Origin: Bacteroidales bacterium
Lineage (GTDB): Bacteria; Bacteroidota; Bacteroidia; Bacteroidales; UBA932
NCBI GenBank assembly: GCA_017938925.1
Contig: JAGBAO010000017.1
Coordinates: forward strand, 1 to 64,000
Direction: 5' to 3'
Length of the DNA stretch: 64,000 nucleotides
The notes beneath the pieces are model-generated. The model was not told where the DNA came from. It ran no database searches and saw only the letters and a list, made by a program, of their open reading frames with translations. The position numbers and the translations under genes are program-made. Below are positions 1 to 7,596 of the stretch, in pieces. The number at the start of each line of letters is the position of its first letter. Within the stretch, counting starts at the first letter, position 1.

Positions 1-61
1 CTAACAATTCCGATGGGAACATCAACTTTGCCAATGAAAGCATCAACTCTTCCTGTTTCAT
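1..61 (-). CDS. 5' end of a leftward gene cut by the window edge
   Basis: Read leftward from the ATG at 59-61, twenty codons stay open to the window edge and give MKQEELMLSLAKLMFPSELL. A textbook Bacteroidetes promoter stands just upstream (see 89-119), so this is very likely a real gene start. The short stretch resembles the first residues of the ISAon1-family transposase N-terminal region proteins (a Leu-rich start followed by a P-x-x-L-L pattern), but 20 residues cannot prove that. The product is otherwise unknown. Confidence 0.55.
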   Translation of the reverse strand, partial: MKQEELMLSLAKLMFPSELL

Positions 62-88
62 AAATTAAGGTGTCTCTGATTTATATTA

Positions 89-119
89 CAAAGATACCTC
101 ATGATTATTTAATCGCAAA
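89..119 (-). promoter_or_regulatory. Bacteroidetes-type promoter of the left-edge gene
   Basis: On the minus strand TTTG (116-119) is followed after 19 bases by TATCTTTG (89-96). This matches the Bacteroidetes primary sigma-factor consensus TTTG-N19-TAnnTTTG. It points left into the gene that starts at 61, with a leader of about 25 bases. Confidence 0.7.
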
Positions 120-183
120 CACAGGGTTTTGCAGGTGAGCCCAGGTGAGCCCTTATATCCGAGATATTGATGTAGACATAAAC

Positions 184-218
184 AAAAAGAGATTCCAGAT
201 GTCTCTGAAATCTCTTTT
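184..218 (-). terminator. Terminator after the tRNA-Asp/tRNA-Val unit
   Basis: Read leftward, AAAAGAGATT (209-218) pairs with AATCTCTTTT (starting at 194 and running down to 184), and the right arm runs into a T-rich tail. It begins five bases past the end of tRNA-Val, where a factor-independent terminator for the two-tRNA transcript is expected. Confidence 0.65.
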
Positions 219-222
219 CTTG

Positions 223-297
223 TGGGAGCGGAGGGATTCGAACCCCCGACCCTCTGCTTGTAAGGCAGACGCTCTGAACCAACTGAGCTACGCTCCC
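223..297 (-). tRNA. tRNA-Val (anticodon UAC)
   Basis: The reverse complement folds as a full cloverleaf. The acceptor strand GGGAGCG pairs with CGCTCCC, the anticodon stem TCTGC/GCAGA closes the loop CTTACAA with anticodon UAC at positions 34-36, and the T-arm carries TTCGAAT. CCA is not encoded. It lies 5 bases downstream of tRNA-Asp and shares its promoter. Confidence 0.96.
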
Positions 298-302
298 TTT
301 TG

Positions 303-376
303 CGGTGCGGACGGGACTCGAACCCGCGACCCCCGGCGTGACAGGCCGGTATTCTAACCAGCTGAACTACCGCACC
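303..376 (-). tRNA. tRNA-Asp (anticodon GUC)
   Basis: The reverse complement folds as a cloverleaf with acceptor GGTGCGG/CCGCACC, anticodon stem and loop around CCTGTCACG (anticodon GUC), and T-loop TTCGAGT. G73 is the discriminator base expected for tRNA-Asp. CCA is not encoded. It is the first gene of a leftward two-tRNA operon. Confidence 0.96.
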
Positions 377-414
377 ATTTGTTCAGACTTTATGCGTTTT
401 TGTCGAACGCGGAT

Positions 415-446
415 GCAAAGGTACTCATTTTTTTGAAACCTGCAAA
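415..446 (-). promoter_or_regulatory. Promoter of the tRNA-Asp/tRNA-Val operon
   Basis: On the minus strand TTTG (443-446) is followed after 19 bases by TACCTTTGC (415-423), an exact match to the Bacteroidetes consensus. It lies about 40 bases upstream of the mature tRNA-Asp. Confidence 0.75.
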
Positions 447-484
447 CTTTTTGGTAATTTTTTCTTCGAAAAATGCAAGATAGT

Positions 485-516
485 GATGGCGGCTCCCATC
501 ACTGCGAACCGCCATC
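485..516. other. Stem-loop between the hsp20 stop and the tRNA promoter
   Basis: GATGGCGG (485-492) pairs perfectly with CCGCCATC (509-516) around a 16-base loop. It lies downstream of the leftward hsp20 gene. No U-run follows directly, so a terminator role is only a guess; a 3'-end stabilising hairpin is equally possible. Confidence 0.35.
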
Positions 517-569
517 GGATGCTCATAAAAACCAAAACCAATGAAAACCAATCTGTTGAGCATGTTTTA

Positions 570-1010
570 CTATTTCACTTCGATTACTCTCTTTCCTTTC
601 TCCACATTCTCGTTCATGAGCTTAGGAATCTGAACGTTAAGAACTCCGTTCTCGACGCATGCTTCTATCTTGTCCTTTTCTGCATTTTCAGGAAGGATGA
701 GAGTCTGATGGAATTTCGTATAAGCGAACTCCTTCCTGATATATCTTCCTTCCTTTTTCTCGTCCTTCTCCTCTGATTCTTTCTTTTTCTCCATCTCGAT
801 CACGAGGTTCCCCTCCTTGTTGACATGGACCTTGAAGTCCTCCTTTGTCAAGCCTGGAGCCGCCACTTCGATCTTGTATTGCTTGTCGTCCTCTATGACG
901 TTTATTGCCGGTGCCTTTGCGCTGACCCTGTCGATAACTCCGCCGTCGAAGAAATCACTGAAGAAATCAGGCAGGCTGCTTAGCCCGTTGAATTTTCTTG
1001 CTGGTAACAT
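570..1010 (-). CDS. Hsp20/alpha-crystallin small heat-shock protein
   Basis: This is a 146-residue ATP-independent holdase of the cytoplasm that binds unfolding proteins. The N-terminus (MLPARKFNGLSSLPDFF) is typical of Bacteroidetes Hsp20. The alpha-crystallin domain spans about residues 40-146, with the signature pattern ending in a variable stretch, a GVL motif (ENGVLNVQIPK) and the C-terminal VIEVK. A Lys/Glu-rich loop (MEKKKESEEKDEKKEG) sits in the middle of the domain, where family members differ in length. I chose the ATG at 1010 because AGGAGAACAGAAT precedes it; the frame is open further upstream but without a better start. No consensus promoter is evident, so another sigma factor may be used. 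It is divergent from manA. Confidence 0.9.
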   Translation of the reverse strand: MLPARKFNGLSSLPDFFSDFFDGGVIDRVSAKAPAINVIEDDKQYKIEVAAPGLTKEDFKVHVNKEGNLVIEMEKKKESEEKDEKKEGRYIRKEFAYTKFHQTLILPENAEKDKIEACVENGVLNVQIPKLMNENVEKGKRVIEVK

Positions 1011-1101
1011 ATTCTGTTCTCCTATATTTAATTTTACTTTACCCTGCCAATGCAGGCTGCTCCAGACAAAGTCAATATCCATACCAAAATCCCTCGTTAC
1101 G

Positions 1102-1136
1102 TTTGCAGACGGAACCGATATTTTCAGTATCTTTGC
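1102..1136 (+). promoter_or_regulatory. Promoter of manA
   Basis: TTTGC (1102-1106) and TATCTTTGC (1128-1136) form a Bacteroidetes-type promoter with a slightly long spacer of 22 bases. The manA ATG follows at 1160, so the leader is only about 20 bases. Confidence 0.65.
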
Positions 1137-1159
1137 ACGGATATACAAGTACTTATAAT

Positions 1160-2515
1160 ATGGAGAAGAAATTATACCCTTTTAAGTTTATTCCTGTGGC
1201 TTCCAGAAGGCCTTGGGGAGGAGATGCACTTGTCAAGAAACTTGGAAAGCATTTCGTGGAGTGTGACGAAGACGGAAACGAGACCGTGCTGGGAACAGAC
1301 GTCAGGATCGGGGAAAGCTGGGAACTCGCCGACATGGGTGTCGAAGATTCAGTGATCGGCAACGGATGGCTGGCGGGCAATACCATCAGCGAAATCATGG
1401 AGACTTATCTTGAAAGGGTAGTGGGTGAAGATGTGTATAATTATTATGGACGTCAGTTCCCGCTTCTCATCAAGTTCCTTGATATCAATGACAAGCTTTC
1501 CGTTCAGGTGCATCCTGATGATGAGGTGGCTGCTGAAAGATACGACTCTCTCGGAAAGGCGGAGATATGGTATGTCATGGATGCTCAGCCGGGTGCAAAG
1601 ATGTATTGTGGCTTCAAGCGGGACGTGACTGCGCAGGAGTTCTATGACAGGTGCAAGAACGGGACAGTCGACGAGATCCTGAACGTAATTACTCCGAGAA
1701 AAGGGGATGCCATATATATCACTCCTGGCACGGTTCACGCTGCTGATGGAGGCCTTCTGATTGCCGAGATTCAGGAGTCTTCTGACATGACGTTCCGTCT
1801 TTACGACTGGGGAAGGGAATTTGACCCGGCGACAGCGCGCAAGACCCATCTTGAGGAGGCTATCGATCTGATCGATTTCAGGGCTTTCGATGAGGGCCTG
1901 TACCGGAAGGGACCGCTCTGGGGAGACGAGGCTTCTTATGCGCCATGCAAGGCCCGCGAGTGTCATTGCGGTGAGGAGTGTCATTGCGGTGAGGAGTGTC
2001 ATTGCCATGAGGAAGGCCATGAGTGCCATTGCCACGAAGAGAGCCACGAATGCCACTGCCACGCCCATGAGTCTCACGCCCATGAGGGAGACGTTGTGGA
2101 GACTCTCGTGGAGTCGCCTCAGTTCAACGTGACAAAGCTGAACCTCACCGATCCGCTTCATATCTACACTGAAAAGTTCGGTAGCTTCATAGTATATATA
2201 TGTCTTGAAGGTGCTGCGTCAATCCAGGTTCCGTCAGAAAAGGACGGCAAGCCTGTGATGGAGAATTATGAGTTCGCCAAGGGTGAGACCATCCTCGTGC
2301 CTGCAGATATGGAGGACTTCTATCTCGTGCCTCGCGACACCAAGACAGTCCTTCTTGAGGCTGTGACGCGTCCGGTGGATGAGGTTGATGCCTATATAGA
2401 TCCGGAAACAGAGGCCTTCCTTGAAAACGAGGACTATGAAGGTCTCGAGGACGGTGCCTTCGATGATGAGGATCAGGCTCCCAAGGGTGCGAGTCCTTTG
2501 AAATACTTCAGCTAA
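1160..2515 (+). CDS. manA: Mannose-6-phosphate isomerase with a Cys/His-rich insertion
   Basis: This 451-residue type I phosphomannose isomerase interconverts mannose 6-phosphate and fructose 6-phosphate in the cytoplasm. Family motifs include the zinc-site segment SVQVHPDDE, KAEIWYVMDAQPGAKMYCGF, and PGTVHAADGGLLIAEIQES followed by an Arg that belongs to the active site. The C-terminal cupin part (about residues 320-430) is present. Between the two halves, residues 268-310 hold an insert with about 10 Cys and 13 His in CHC and CHCH patterns, built from degenerate 18-27 bp DNA repeats and not part of the usual family. It may bind metal, possibly zinc that the enzyme needs. I chose the ATG at 1160 because it follows the promoter and begins with the family's own N-terminus. 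Confidence 0.93.
   Translation: MEKKLYPFKFIPVASRRPWGGDALVKKLGKHFVECDEDGNETVLGTDVRIGESWELADMGVEDSVIGNGWLAGNTISEIMETYLERVVGEDVYNYYGRQFPLLIKFLDINDKLSVQVHPDDEVAAERYDSLGKAEIWYVMDAQPGAKMYCGFKRDVTAQEFYDRCKNGTVDEILNVITPRKGDAIYITPGTVHAADGGLLIAEIQESSDMTFRLYDWGREFDPATARKTHLEEAIDLIDFRAFDEGLYRKGPLWGDEASYAPCKARECHCGEECHCGEECHCHEEGHECHCHEESHECHCHAHESHAHEGDVVETLVESPQFNVTKLNLTDPLHIYTEKFGSFIVYICLEGAASIQVPSEKDGKPVMENYEFAKGETILVPADMEDFYLVPRDTKTVLLEAVTRPVDEVDAYIDPETEAFLENEDYEGLEDGAFDDEDQAPKGASPLKYFS
1959..2094 (+). repeat. Degenerate tandem repeat coding the Cys/His-rich insert of ManA
   Basis: An 18-base unit of the form GAGTGTCATTGCGGTGAG occurs three times in a row with small changes, then lengthens to 24-27 base units with CATGAG/CACGAA endings. 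The frame is kept throughout. Each unit encodes E-C-H-C plus a Gly/His/Glu spacer. This is the pattern expected from slippage expansion of a metal-binding motif. Confidence 0.85.
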
Positions 2516-2530
2516 AGATCCAGACAGGCA

Positions 2531-2977
2531 ATGGAGGAACTGAGAATAGACAAATATCTGTGGGCGATCCGGGTCTATAAGACCAGGACAGATGCAACGG
2601 ATGCGTGCAAGGGGGGAAAGGTGCGTGTCAACGGTGCGGACACCAAGCCTTCCAAGTCAGTGAAGGTCGGGGATACTATCGTGGCGCGCAAGGGTACCGT
2701 CACATATACATATAAGGTCCTGCAGCTGATAGACAAGCGGCAGGGTGCGAAACTGGTTCCGAATTATGCCGAAAATCTCACCCCGCAGGAAGAACTTGAC
2801 AAGCTGCGTGCTCCGGTGGAGACCTTCTTTCTCAAACGAGACAGGGGAGCGGGACGTCCGACCAAGAAGGACCGTCGCCAGATGGAGGACCTGTGGGACA
2901 ATCTCAGTTTCGATGTGCCGGATGACATAGCGGAGCGCTTCGCCTTTGATTTCGGAATGGAAGACCTTGACGACTGA
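2531..2977 (+). CDS. hslR: S4-domain RNA-binding protein, Hsp15/HslR type
   Basis: This is a 148-residue cytoplasmic protein with an S4 RNA-binding domain at residues 4-65 (RIDKYLWAIRVYKTRT, then GKVRVNG and a VGDTI turn), followed by a basic and then acidic tail. Members of this family, such as E. coli Hsp15, rescue stalled 50S subunits that carry a nascent chain. The tail segment GAGRPTKKDRRQ matches the family. It starts 15 bases after manA and ends 14 bases before uup, so the three genes are probably one transcript. Pairing with an ABC-F protein supports a link to ribosome rescue. Confidence 0.85.
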   Translation: MEELRIDKYLWAIRVYKTRTDATDACKGGKVRVNGADTKPSKSVKVGDTIVARKGTVTYTYKVLQLIDKRQGAKLVPNYAENLTPQEELDKLRAPVETFFLKRDRGAGRPTKKDRRQMEDLWDNLSFDVPDDIAERFAFDFGMEDLDD

Positions 2978-2991
2978 AAACGGATACCGAG

Positions 2992-4809
2992 ATGGCAAGT
3001 TACCTCCAGATAGAGAATATATCGAAGTCGTACGGTCATAAAGTTCTTTTTGAGAACATAGGCTTCAATATAAATGAAGGGGACAAGATCGCCCTGATCG
3101 CTCCCAACGGAACGGGAAAGACTTCTCTGATGAAGATATTGGCAGGGAAGGACAAGTCCGACTCGGGCGGAAAGATCATGTTCCTGAAGGATATCAGGAT
3201 AGCCTTTCTTGAGCAGGACTATCCCTTCGATCCCCAGAAGACGATCTTTCAGCAGATAATGTCTTCCAGCACGGAATTCACCAGGGGACTCGACCAGGAA
3301 CATCTCTGGGAATACGAGCGCAGGGTGGTGAAGTTCCTTTCTAACTTCAATCTTCCTGACCCCGACCAGCTGATGAAGGAACTCTCGGGTGGAGAGGTCA
3401 AGAGAGTGGCTCTGACGCAGATGCTGGCCTCCGAGGCGGAATTCTTCATCATGGACGAGCCGACCAACCATCTGGACATCGACGCAATCGAGTTTCTGGA
3501 AGGCTATCTGAGCCGTTCCCGCTGCACCTTGCTCATGGTTACTCATGATAGATACTTCCTGGACAGGGTCTGCAATATAGTCATGGAGATGGACCGTGGC
3601 GCCGTATATACATATAAAGGTAACTATCAGAACTATCTCGAAAAACGCGAGGAACGCATAGCCAATTACAACGCCGAGACAGACAAGGTAAGGAATATCC
3701 TGCGTCGCGAACTTGAGTGGATAAGGAGCACTCCGTGCGCGCGTACAGGCAAGGCGCGCTATCGTATAAACGCCTTCTATGACCTCAAGGACAGGGCTTC
3801 CCAGGTATATACCCAGAAGCAGGTCAGCATGGAGGGAGTCAAGGGCTCGGCCAGGCTGGGCACCAAGATAATCAACTGCAAGGACCTGAGTTTCTTCTAT
3901 GGCGACAAATGCTATCTGGACAGGTTCACATATAATTTCCAGAGGTACGAGAAGGTAGGTATCGTCGGACGCAACGGCGCCGGAAAGTCCACCTTCCTCA
4001 ATATCTTGACAGGCAGGTTCTTCGATGATGATCCGGGAGTGCTTGACGGCGTGATCGAACGTGGCGAGTCACTTAAGATAGGATATTACCACCAGAGCGG
4101 CATGTCTTTCAATCCGGATGAGACGGTGCTTGACATCGTCAACGACACCTGGCTCCTGAACCGTTTCCTGTTTCCGCATGAAATGCTCAACAGCAAGGTC
4201 GGAACCCTCAGCGGTGGTGAAAGGAGAAGACTATACCTTCTGACCATCCTTATGCAGCAGCCGAACCTGCTGATCCTGGATGAGCCGACCAACGACCTGG
4301 ATATCGTCACTCTCAATATCCTGGAAGAGTATCTGAAGGAGTTCGCCGGTTCACTGATAATCGTTTCGCATGACCGTCATTTTCTCGACAAGCTCGTGGA
4401 CCACCTCTTTGTCTTCTGCGGGGATGGAGTCGTGAAGGACTTTGTCGGAAGCTACAGTGAATATAGGGAATATATAAAGGAGTACGAGGCAGAGCAGCGG
4501 TCGCAGGCCCGTGCTCAGGAGAAGGCTGAAAAGGAAAAGGCGGCGAAGGAGGCGGCAAAGACCGGTGCATGTCAGGCTGGGGCACCTGCCAAAAAGAAGA
4601 AGCTTACATATAAGGAACAGAAGGAGCTGGAACAGATTGAAAAGGATCTGGAAGCATTGGCTTTGGAAAAGGAGGAACTTGAGTCTCAGCTCGGCAGCGG
4701 GGACCTGCCTTTTGACAGGCTTCAGGCGGCATCTGAAAGGATAGGCGTGATTATGGCGGAGACGGATGAGAAGGAGATGCGCTGGCTTGAACTGACTGAC
4801 GGTCTATAG
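2992..4809 (+). CDS. uup: ABC-F ATPase, Uup type
   Basis: This 605-residue soluble protein has two ABC ATPase domains and no membrane part. ABC-F proteins act on the ribosome. Domain 1 has Walker A NGTGKTS (residues 39-45), signature LSGGEVKR and Walker B DEPTNHLD. Domain 2 has RNGAGKST, LSGGERRR and DEPTNDLD. A linker with ELEWIRSTPCARTGKAR joins them, and the end is an Ala/Lys-rich stretch followed by a coiled coil (KEQKELEQIEKDLEAL). This C-terminal coiled coil is what separates Uup from EttA; the EttA homologue is at 61493. Uup-type proteins have been linked to branched-DNA intermediates and to ribosome function. The start codon lies 14 bases after hslR. Confidence 0.9.
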   Translation: MASYLQIENISKSYGHKVLFENIGFNINEGDKIALIAPNGTGKTSLMKILAGKDKSDSGGKIMFLKDIRIAFLEQDYPFDPQKTIFQQIMSSSTEFTRGLDQEHLWEYERRVVKFLSNFNLPDPDQLMKELSGGEVKRVALTQMLASEAEFFIMDEPTNHLDIDAIEFLEGYLSRSRCTLLMVTHDRYFLDRVCNIVMEMDRGAVYTYKGNYQNYLEKREERIANYNAETDKVRNILRRELEWIRSTPCARTGKARYRINAFYDLKDRASQVYTQKQVSMEGVKGSARLGTKIINCKDLSFFYGDKCYLDRFTYNFQRYEKVGIVGRNGAGKSTFLNILTGRFFDDDPGVLDGVIERGESLKIGYYHQSGMSFNPDETVLDIVNDTWLLNRFLFPHEMLNSKVGTLSGGERRRLYLLTILMQQPNLLILDEPTNDLDIVTLNILEEYLKEFAGSLIIVSHDRHFLDKLVDHLFVFCGDGVVKDFVGSYSEYREYIKEYEAEQRSQARAQEKAEKEKAAKEAAKTGACQAGAPAKKKKLTYKEQKELEQIEKDLEALALEKEELESQLGSGDLPFDRLQAASERIGVIMAETDEKEMRWLELTDGL

Positions 4810-4879
4810 CGTCGGTGCTGACAGAGTCACTGTCTGTTCTGCCATAATGGCAGATTTTCCCGGGTGGCAGATTATTTGT

Positions 4880-4888
4880 TATCTTTGC
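4880..4888 (+). promoter_or_regulatory. -7 element of the grpE-dnaJ promoter
   Basis: TATCTTTGC at 4880-4888 matches the Bacteroidetes -7 consensus. A T-rich -33 region lies near 4855. The leader to the grpE start is about 110 bases. No CIRCE-type inverted repeat is visible, so heat-shock control, if any, works another way. Confidence 0.6.
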
Positions 4889-5004
4889 GGCCGGATTTCG
4901 TTTTGATTAGGGCGGAGTCCGACCGGATATGTTGATAATGTTATGCATTGCGGCAGTGCTGACACTGCTGTTTGGCAAGATAAGTTATAAGGAGATTAAA
5001 GAAT

Positions 5005-5619
5005 ATGTCAGAAAACACACAGAAGGACATGGAAAAGAATGTCCAGGAGGAGAATGTGCAGGAGACTCCCGTGACAGAGGAGAAGAAGGAGACTGCTCAG
5101 GAGGAAAAGAAGGAGAAGAAAGGGTTCCTGAAGAAGGATCCGAAGAAGGAGAAGATGGCACAGCTGGAGAAGAAGGTTGAGGAACTGGAAGGCAAGGTTG
5201 CAAAGGAGAAGGATGACTATATAAGACTCATGGCGGAGTTTGATAACTTCCGCAGACGCACTTCGCAGGAGAAGCTCGAACTTGTGAGCGTGGCTGCGAT
5301 GGATACGATAAAGGGCCTTCTTCCTGTGCTTGATGACTGTGAAAGGGCGCTGAACGTGTTGAAGGAGTCAGACGACAGTGCTGCAGCCAAGGAAGGCACG
5401 GAACTCATATATCATAAGCTCATGGCCTACCTCCAGAGCAAGGGACTTGCAGTGATCGATGCTGCAGGCAAGGAGTTCGATACGGATCTTCACGAGGCTG
5501 TGGCTCAGTTCCCTGTTCCTGAAGAGGAAAAGAAAGGCAAGGTGTTCGACGTGGTTCAGACCGGCTACACATTGAACGGCAAGGTGATCCGCTTTGCCAA
5601 GGTAGTTGTGGGAATTTAA
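5005..5619 (+). CDS. grpE: GrpE, nucleotide exchange factor of DnaK
   Basis: This 204-residue cytoplasmic co-chaperone drives ADP release from DnaK. The first 55 residues are highly charged (Glu/Lys). A long coiled coil with the GrpE core follows ([16 protein letters not shown] at about residues 76-91), and the beta-wing region at the end carries the family signature [16 protein letters not shown]. The start is supported by AAGGAGATTAAAGAAT directly before the ATG. dnaJ begins 13 bases downstream, so both share one transcript and act with DnaK, which is not in this window. Confidence 0.95.
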   Translation: MSENTQKDMEKNVQEENVQETPVTEEKKETAQEEKKEKKGFLKKDPKKEKMAQLEKKVEELEGKVAKEKDDYIRLMAEFDNFRRRTSQEKLELVSVAAMDTIKGLLPVLDDCERALNVLKESDDSAAAKEGTELIYHKLMAYLQSKGLAVIDAAGKEFDTDLHEAVAQFPVPEEEKKGKVFDVVQTGYTLNGKVIRFAKVVVGI

Positions 5620-5632
5620 TTGCTTGTATACA

Positions 5633-6805
5633 ATGGCAAACAAGAGAGACTACTATGAGGTGCTGGGCGTTGACAAGAACGCATCGGCAGACGAAATAAA
5701 GAAGGCCTACAGGAAACTGGCGGTCAAGTACCATCCGGACAAGAATCCCGGTGACAAGGCTGCAGAAGAGAAGTTCAAGGAGGCGGCTGAGGCTTATTCA
5801 GTCCTCAGTGATGCGGACAAGAAGGCTCGCTACGACCAGTTCGGTCATGCGGGTGTCGAGGGAGCAGCCCCTGATTTCAGTGGTGGCTTCGGCAACCTGA
5901 ACGATATCCTCAATGACCTCTTCGGAGGTGCCTTCGGTGGCGGCTTCGGAGGCTTCGGCGGCTTCGGTGGCGGCTTTGGAGGTGGACGTGGCGGTCATTC
6001 CCAGCAGAGAGTATATCGCGGCCGCGACATCAGGGTACGCGTCAAACTGACTCTCGAAGAAATTGCACGTGGAGTCGAGAAGGAGATCAGCATTGAGAAG
6101 AGTGTGCCTTGCTCGGAGTGTGGAGGAAAGGGTGCAAGGAATAGTTCCGACATCAAGACCTGTCCGGCCTGCAACGGATCCGGCCAGGTTCAGAGGGTGG
6201 TGAATTCCTTCCTTGGACAGACTGTCACATATTCGACATGCCAGCAGTGTGGCGGAGAGGGAAAGATCATCTCCAATCCTTGTCGTAGCTGCGGCGGAAC
6301 CGGACTTGTACGCAAGCGTGAGACCATCAAGGTGAAGATTCCTGCAGGAGTCGAGGCGGGAATGCAGCTCACCATCCAGGGAGAAGGTCATGCTGCAAAG
6401 AACAACGGAATCAACGGAGACCTTCTCGTCGTGATCGAGGAACAGGAGCACAAGGATCTTAAGCGAGAGGGAAACAACCTCTTCTATACAAAGGTGATTT
6501 CCATGCCGGACGCTGTCCTTGGAGCAGAGGTCGAAGTACCATGTCTGGACGGAGCATATAAGATAAAGGTAGAACCTGGTACTCAGTCCGGAACTGTGGT
6601 CAGACTCAGGAATAAGGGACTCCCTACAGTCAATGGTTATGGCGGAGTGGGAGACATGTATGTGAAGATTGCAGTCTGGATTCCTAAGAAACTGGATCGC
6701 GAAGATAAGGAGATTATGGAATCTCTTCGCAAGAAGGAGGCTTTCAAACCGAATCCGACCAAGGAAGACAAGAGCTTTTTCGACAAATTGAAGGATTTGT
6801 TCTAA
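5633..6805 (+). CDS. dnaJ: DnaJ (Hsp40) co-chaperone
   Basis: This is a 390-residue type I J-protein. The order is a J domain (residues 1-70, with the HPD motif in VKYHPDKNP), a Gly/Phe-rich linker (about residues 85-125, runs of GGFGG), a zinc-binding domain with four CxxCxGxG-like repeats ([32 protein letters not shown]), and the C-terminal substrate-binding domains. It delivers clients to DnaK and stimulates its ATPase. I chose the ATG at 5633 because the protein then begins [12 protein letters not shown] as in the family; an in-frame ATG at 5606 would overlap the end of grpE. Confidence 0.97.
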   Translation: MANKRDYYEVLGVDKNASADEIKKAYRKLAVKYHPDKNPGDKAAEEKFKEAAEAYSVLSDADKKARYDQFGHAGVEGAAPDFSGGFGNLNDILNDLFGGAFGGGFGGFGGFGGGFGGGRGGHSQQRVYRGRDIRVRVKLTLEEIARGVEKEISIEKSVPCSECGGKGARNSSDIKTCPACNGSGQVQRVVNSFLGQTVTYSTCQQCGGEGKIISNPCRSCGGTGLVRKRETIKVKIPAGVEAGMQLTIQGEGHAAKNNGINGDLLVVIEEQEHKDLKREGNNLFYTKVISMPDAVLGAEVEVPCLDGAYKIKVEPGTQSGTVVRLRNKGLPTVNGYGGVGDMYVKIAVWIPKKLDREDKEIMESLRKKEAFKPNPTKEDKSFFDKLKDLF

Positions 6806-6820
6806 AAAAGTTCAAAAAAG

Positions 6821-6852
6821 TTTGGAGGTTTAAAATTTATTCCTACCTTTGC
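6821..6852 (+). promoter_or_regulatory. Promoter of rplS
   Basis: TTTG (6821-6824), 19 bases, then TACCTTTGC (6844-6852) is a perfect Bacteroidetes consensus promoter. The leader of about 80 bases before rplS is long enough to hold a regulatory structure. L19 leader motifs are known in related bacteria, but I could not fold this one with certainty. Confidence 0.8.
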
Positions 6853-6932
6853 AGTCCCAAAATCAAAGCAACCTCTCGCGCAGGGTGAAAAAGTAACGTG
6901 ATGTTGCCAATAAACTTAATTGAATTACAGAA

Positions 6933-7307
6933 ATGGATCTTATTAAAGTAGTAGAGCAGGCTTTCGCAAACGAGAAAGTAGCCACTTACCCAAAGTTCAA
7001 GGCCGGTGACACAATCACCGTTACATACAGAATCAAGGAGGGTGACAAGGAGAGACTTCAGAAGTTCAGAGGAACAGTTATCCAGCTTCGTGGAGCATCA
7101 GCAGCAACAAGAACCTTCACAGTTCGCAAGGTTGCCAGCGGAGTAGGTGTTGAGAGAATTTTCCCATTTGAGTCACCATTCATCGAGTCAATCGAGCTCA
7201 ACAAGGTAGGTAAGGTTCGCCGCGCTCGCATCTTCTACCTCCGCGACCTCTCAGGTAAGAAGGCTCGCATCAAGGAGAAGAAGGTCGCTACTGTAAAGGA
7301 GGCCTAA
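6933..7307 (+). CDS. rplS: 50S ribosomal protein L19
   Basis: This 124-residue protein sits at the 30S-50S interface of the ribosome. The family segments FKAGDTITVTYRIKEGDKER, RKVASGVGVERIFP and KVGKVRRARIFYLRDL are all present at the expected positions, and the C-terminal basic tail is Lys-rich. The codon choice is more biased than in its neighbours, as expected of a ribosomal gene. It has its own strong promoter and is the last core gene before tRNA-Arg and the putative island. Confidence 0.97.
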   Translation: MDLIKVVEQAFANEKVATYPKFKAGDTITVTYRIKEGDKERLQKFRGTVIQLRGASAATRTFTVRKVASGVGVERIFPFESPFIESIELNKVGKVRRARIFYLRDLSGKKARIKEKKVATVKEA

Positions 7308-7332
7308 GGAAATAGCAGCTTAGCTGCAAATC

Positions 7333-7409
7333 GGCTCCGTAGCTCAACTGAATAGAGCATCTGACTACGGATCAGAAGGTTACAGGTTTGAATCCTGTCG
7401 GAGTCACCA
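7333..7409 (+). tRNA. tRNA-Arg (anticodon ACG), with encoded CCA
   Basis: The sequence folds as a cloverleaf with acceptor GGCTCCG/CGGAGTC (one G-U pair), anticodon stem TCTGA/TCAGA around loop CTACGGA (anticodon ACG, read ICG), and T-loop TTTGAAT. The discriminator is A7406 and CCA is encoded at 7407-7409. It follows rplS by 25 bases. Its last 17 bases before the CA end recur at 7597-7613, which suggests that it served as an integration site. Confidence 0.95.
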
Positions 7410-7428
7410 GAGCAGAGCAATCTGTACA

Positions 7429-7460
7429 AACGCCCCGCAATTTGCGGGGCGTTCTGTTTT
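7429..7460 (+). terminator. Terminator after tRNA-Arg
   Basis: ACGCCCCGCAA pairs with TTGCGGGGCGT (7430-7452) and is followed by TCTGTTTTTT. This GC-rich hairpin with a U-run ends the rplS/tRNA-Arg transcript. Its right arm overlaps the left arm of the 64-base hairpin that follows. Confidence 0.8.
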
Positions 7461-7511
7461 TTAGTGCAGTCGAAAGCTTGCTTTCGTAACTGCACTAAAA
7501 AACAGAACGCC
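7448..7511. repeat. Near-perfect 64-base hairpin (inverted repeat)
   Basis: A 23-base arm (7448-7470) is exactly complementary to 7489-7511. Between them CGAAAGC and GCTTTCG (7471-7477 and 7480-7486) extend the stem around a TT loop, with only two unpaired bases (TA, 7487-7488). It is much longer than an ordinary terminator. The right half recurs at 32721-32742 without the left half. Confidence 0.85.
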
Positions 7512-7558
7512 AAAGGCGCGATAGCGCCTGGGCGTTTGCAGCTCTGAATGCTATGCCG
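7487..7558. repeat. Dispersed repeat, copy 1 (left end of the putative island)
   Basis: This copy consists of TAACTGCACTAAAAAACAG, an 18-base segment missing from the other copy that includes the hairpin GGCGC-gata-GCGCC, and a 35-base block (7524-7558). The 35-base block matches 32739-32773 at 34 of 35 positions. The second copy lies 25 kb away on the far side of the glycan locus and AbiE pair, in the same orientation. Confidence 0.8.
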
Positions 7559-7596
7559 TGACGAACATCAGGAAAAGGCATCGCGCAGCGATGGCT

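Noticed and set aside
145-357. Plus-strand open frame over the two leftward tRNAs
   Set aside because: The bases fold into tRNA-Val and tRNA-Asp; the frame is a by-product of tRNA sequence.
1349-2161. 270-codon minus-strand frame over manA
   Set aside because: It is opposite a well-recognised gene; its length comes from the repeats in the Cys/His insert.
4929-5180. 83-codon frame overlapping the start of grpE
   Set aside because: It begins with a plausible hydrophobic stretch, but soon becomes the Gly/Glu-rich shadow of the grpE coding region, and grpE has the good ribosome site.
7304-7513. Minus-strand open frame over tRNA-Arg
   Set aside because: It is the common spurious peptide that arises on the strand opposite a tRNA and a terminator.
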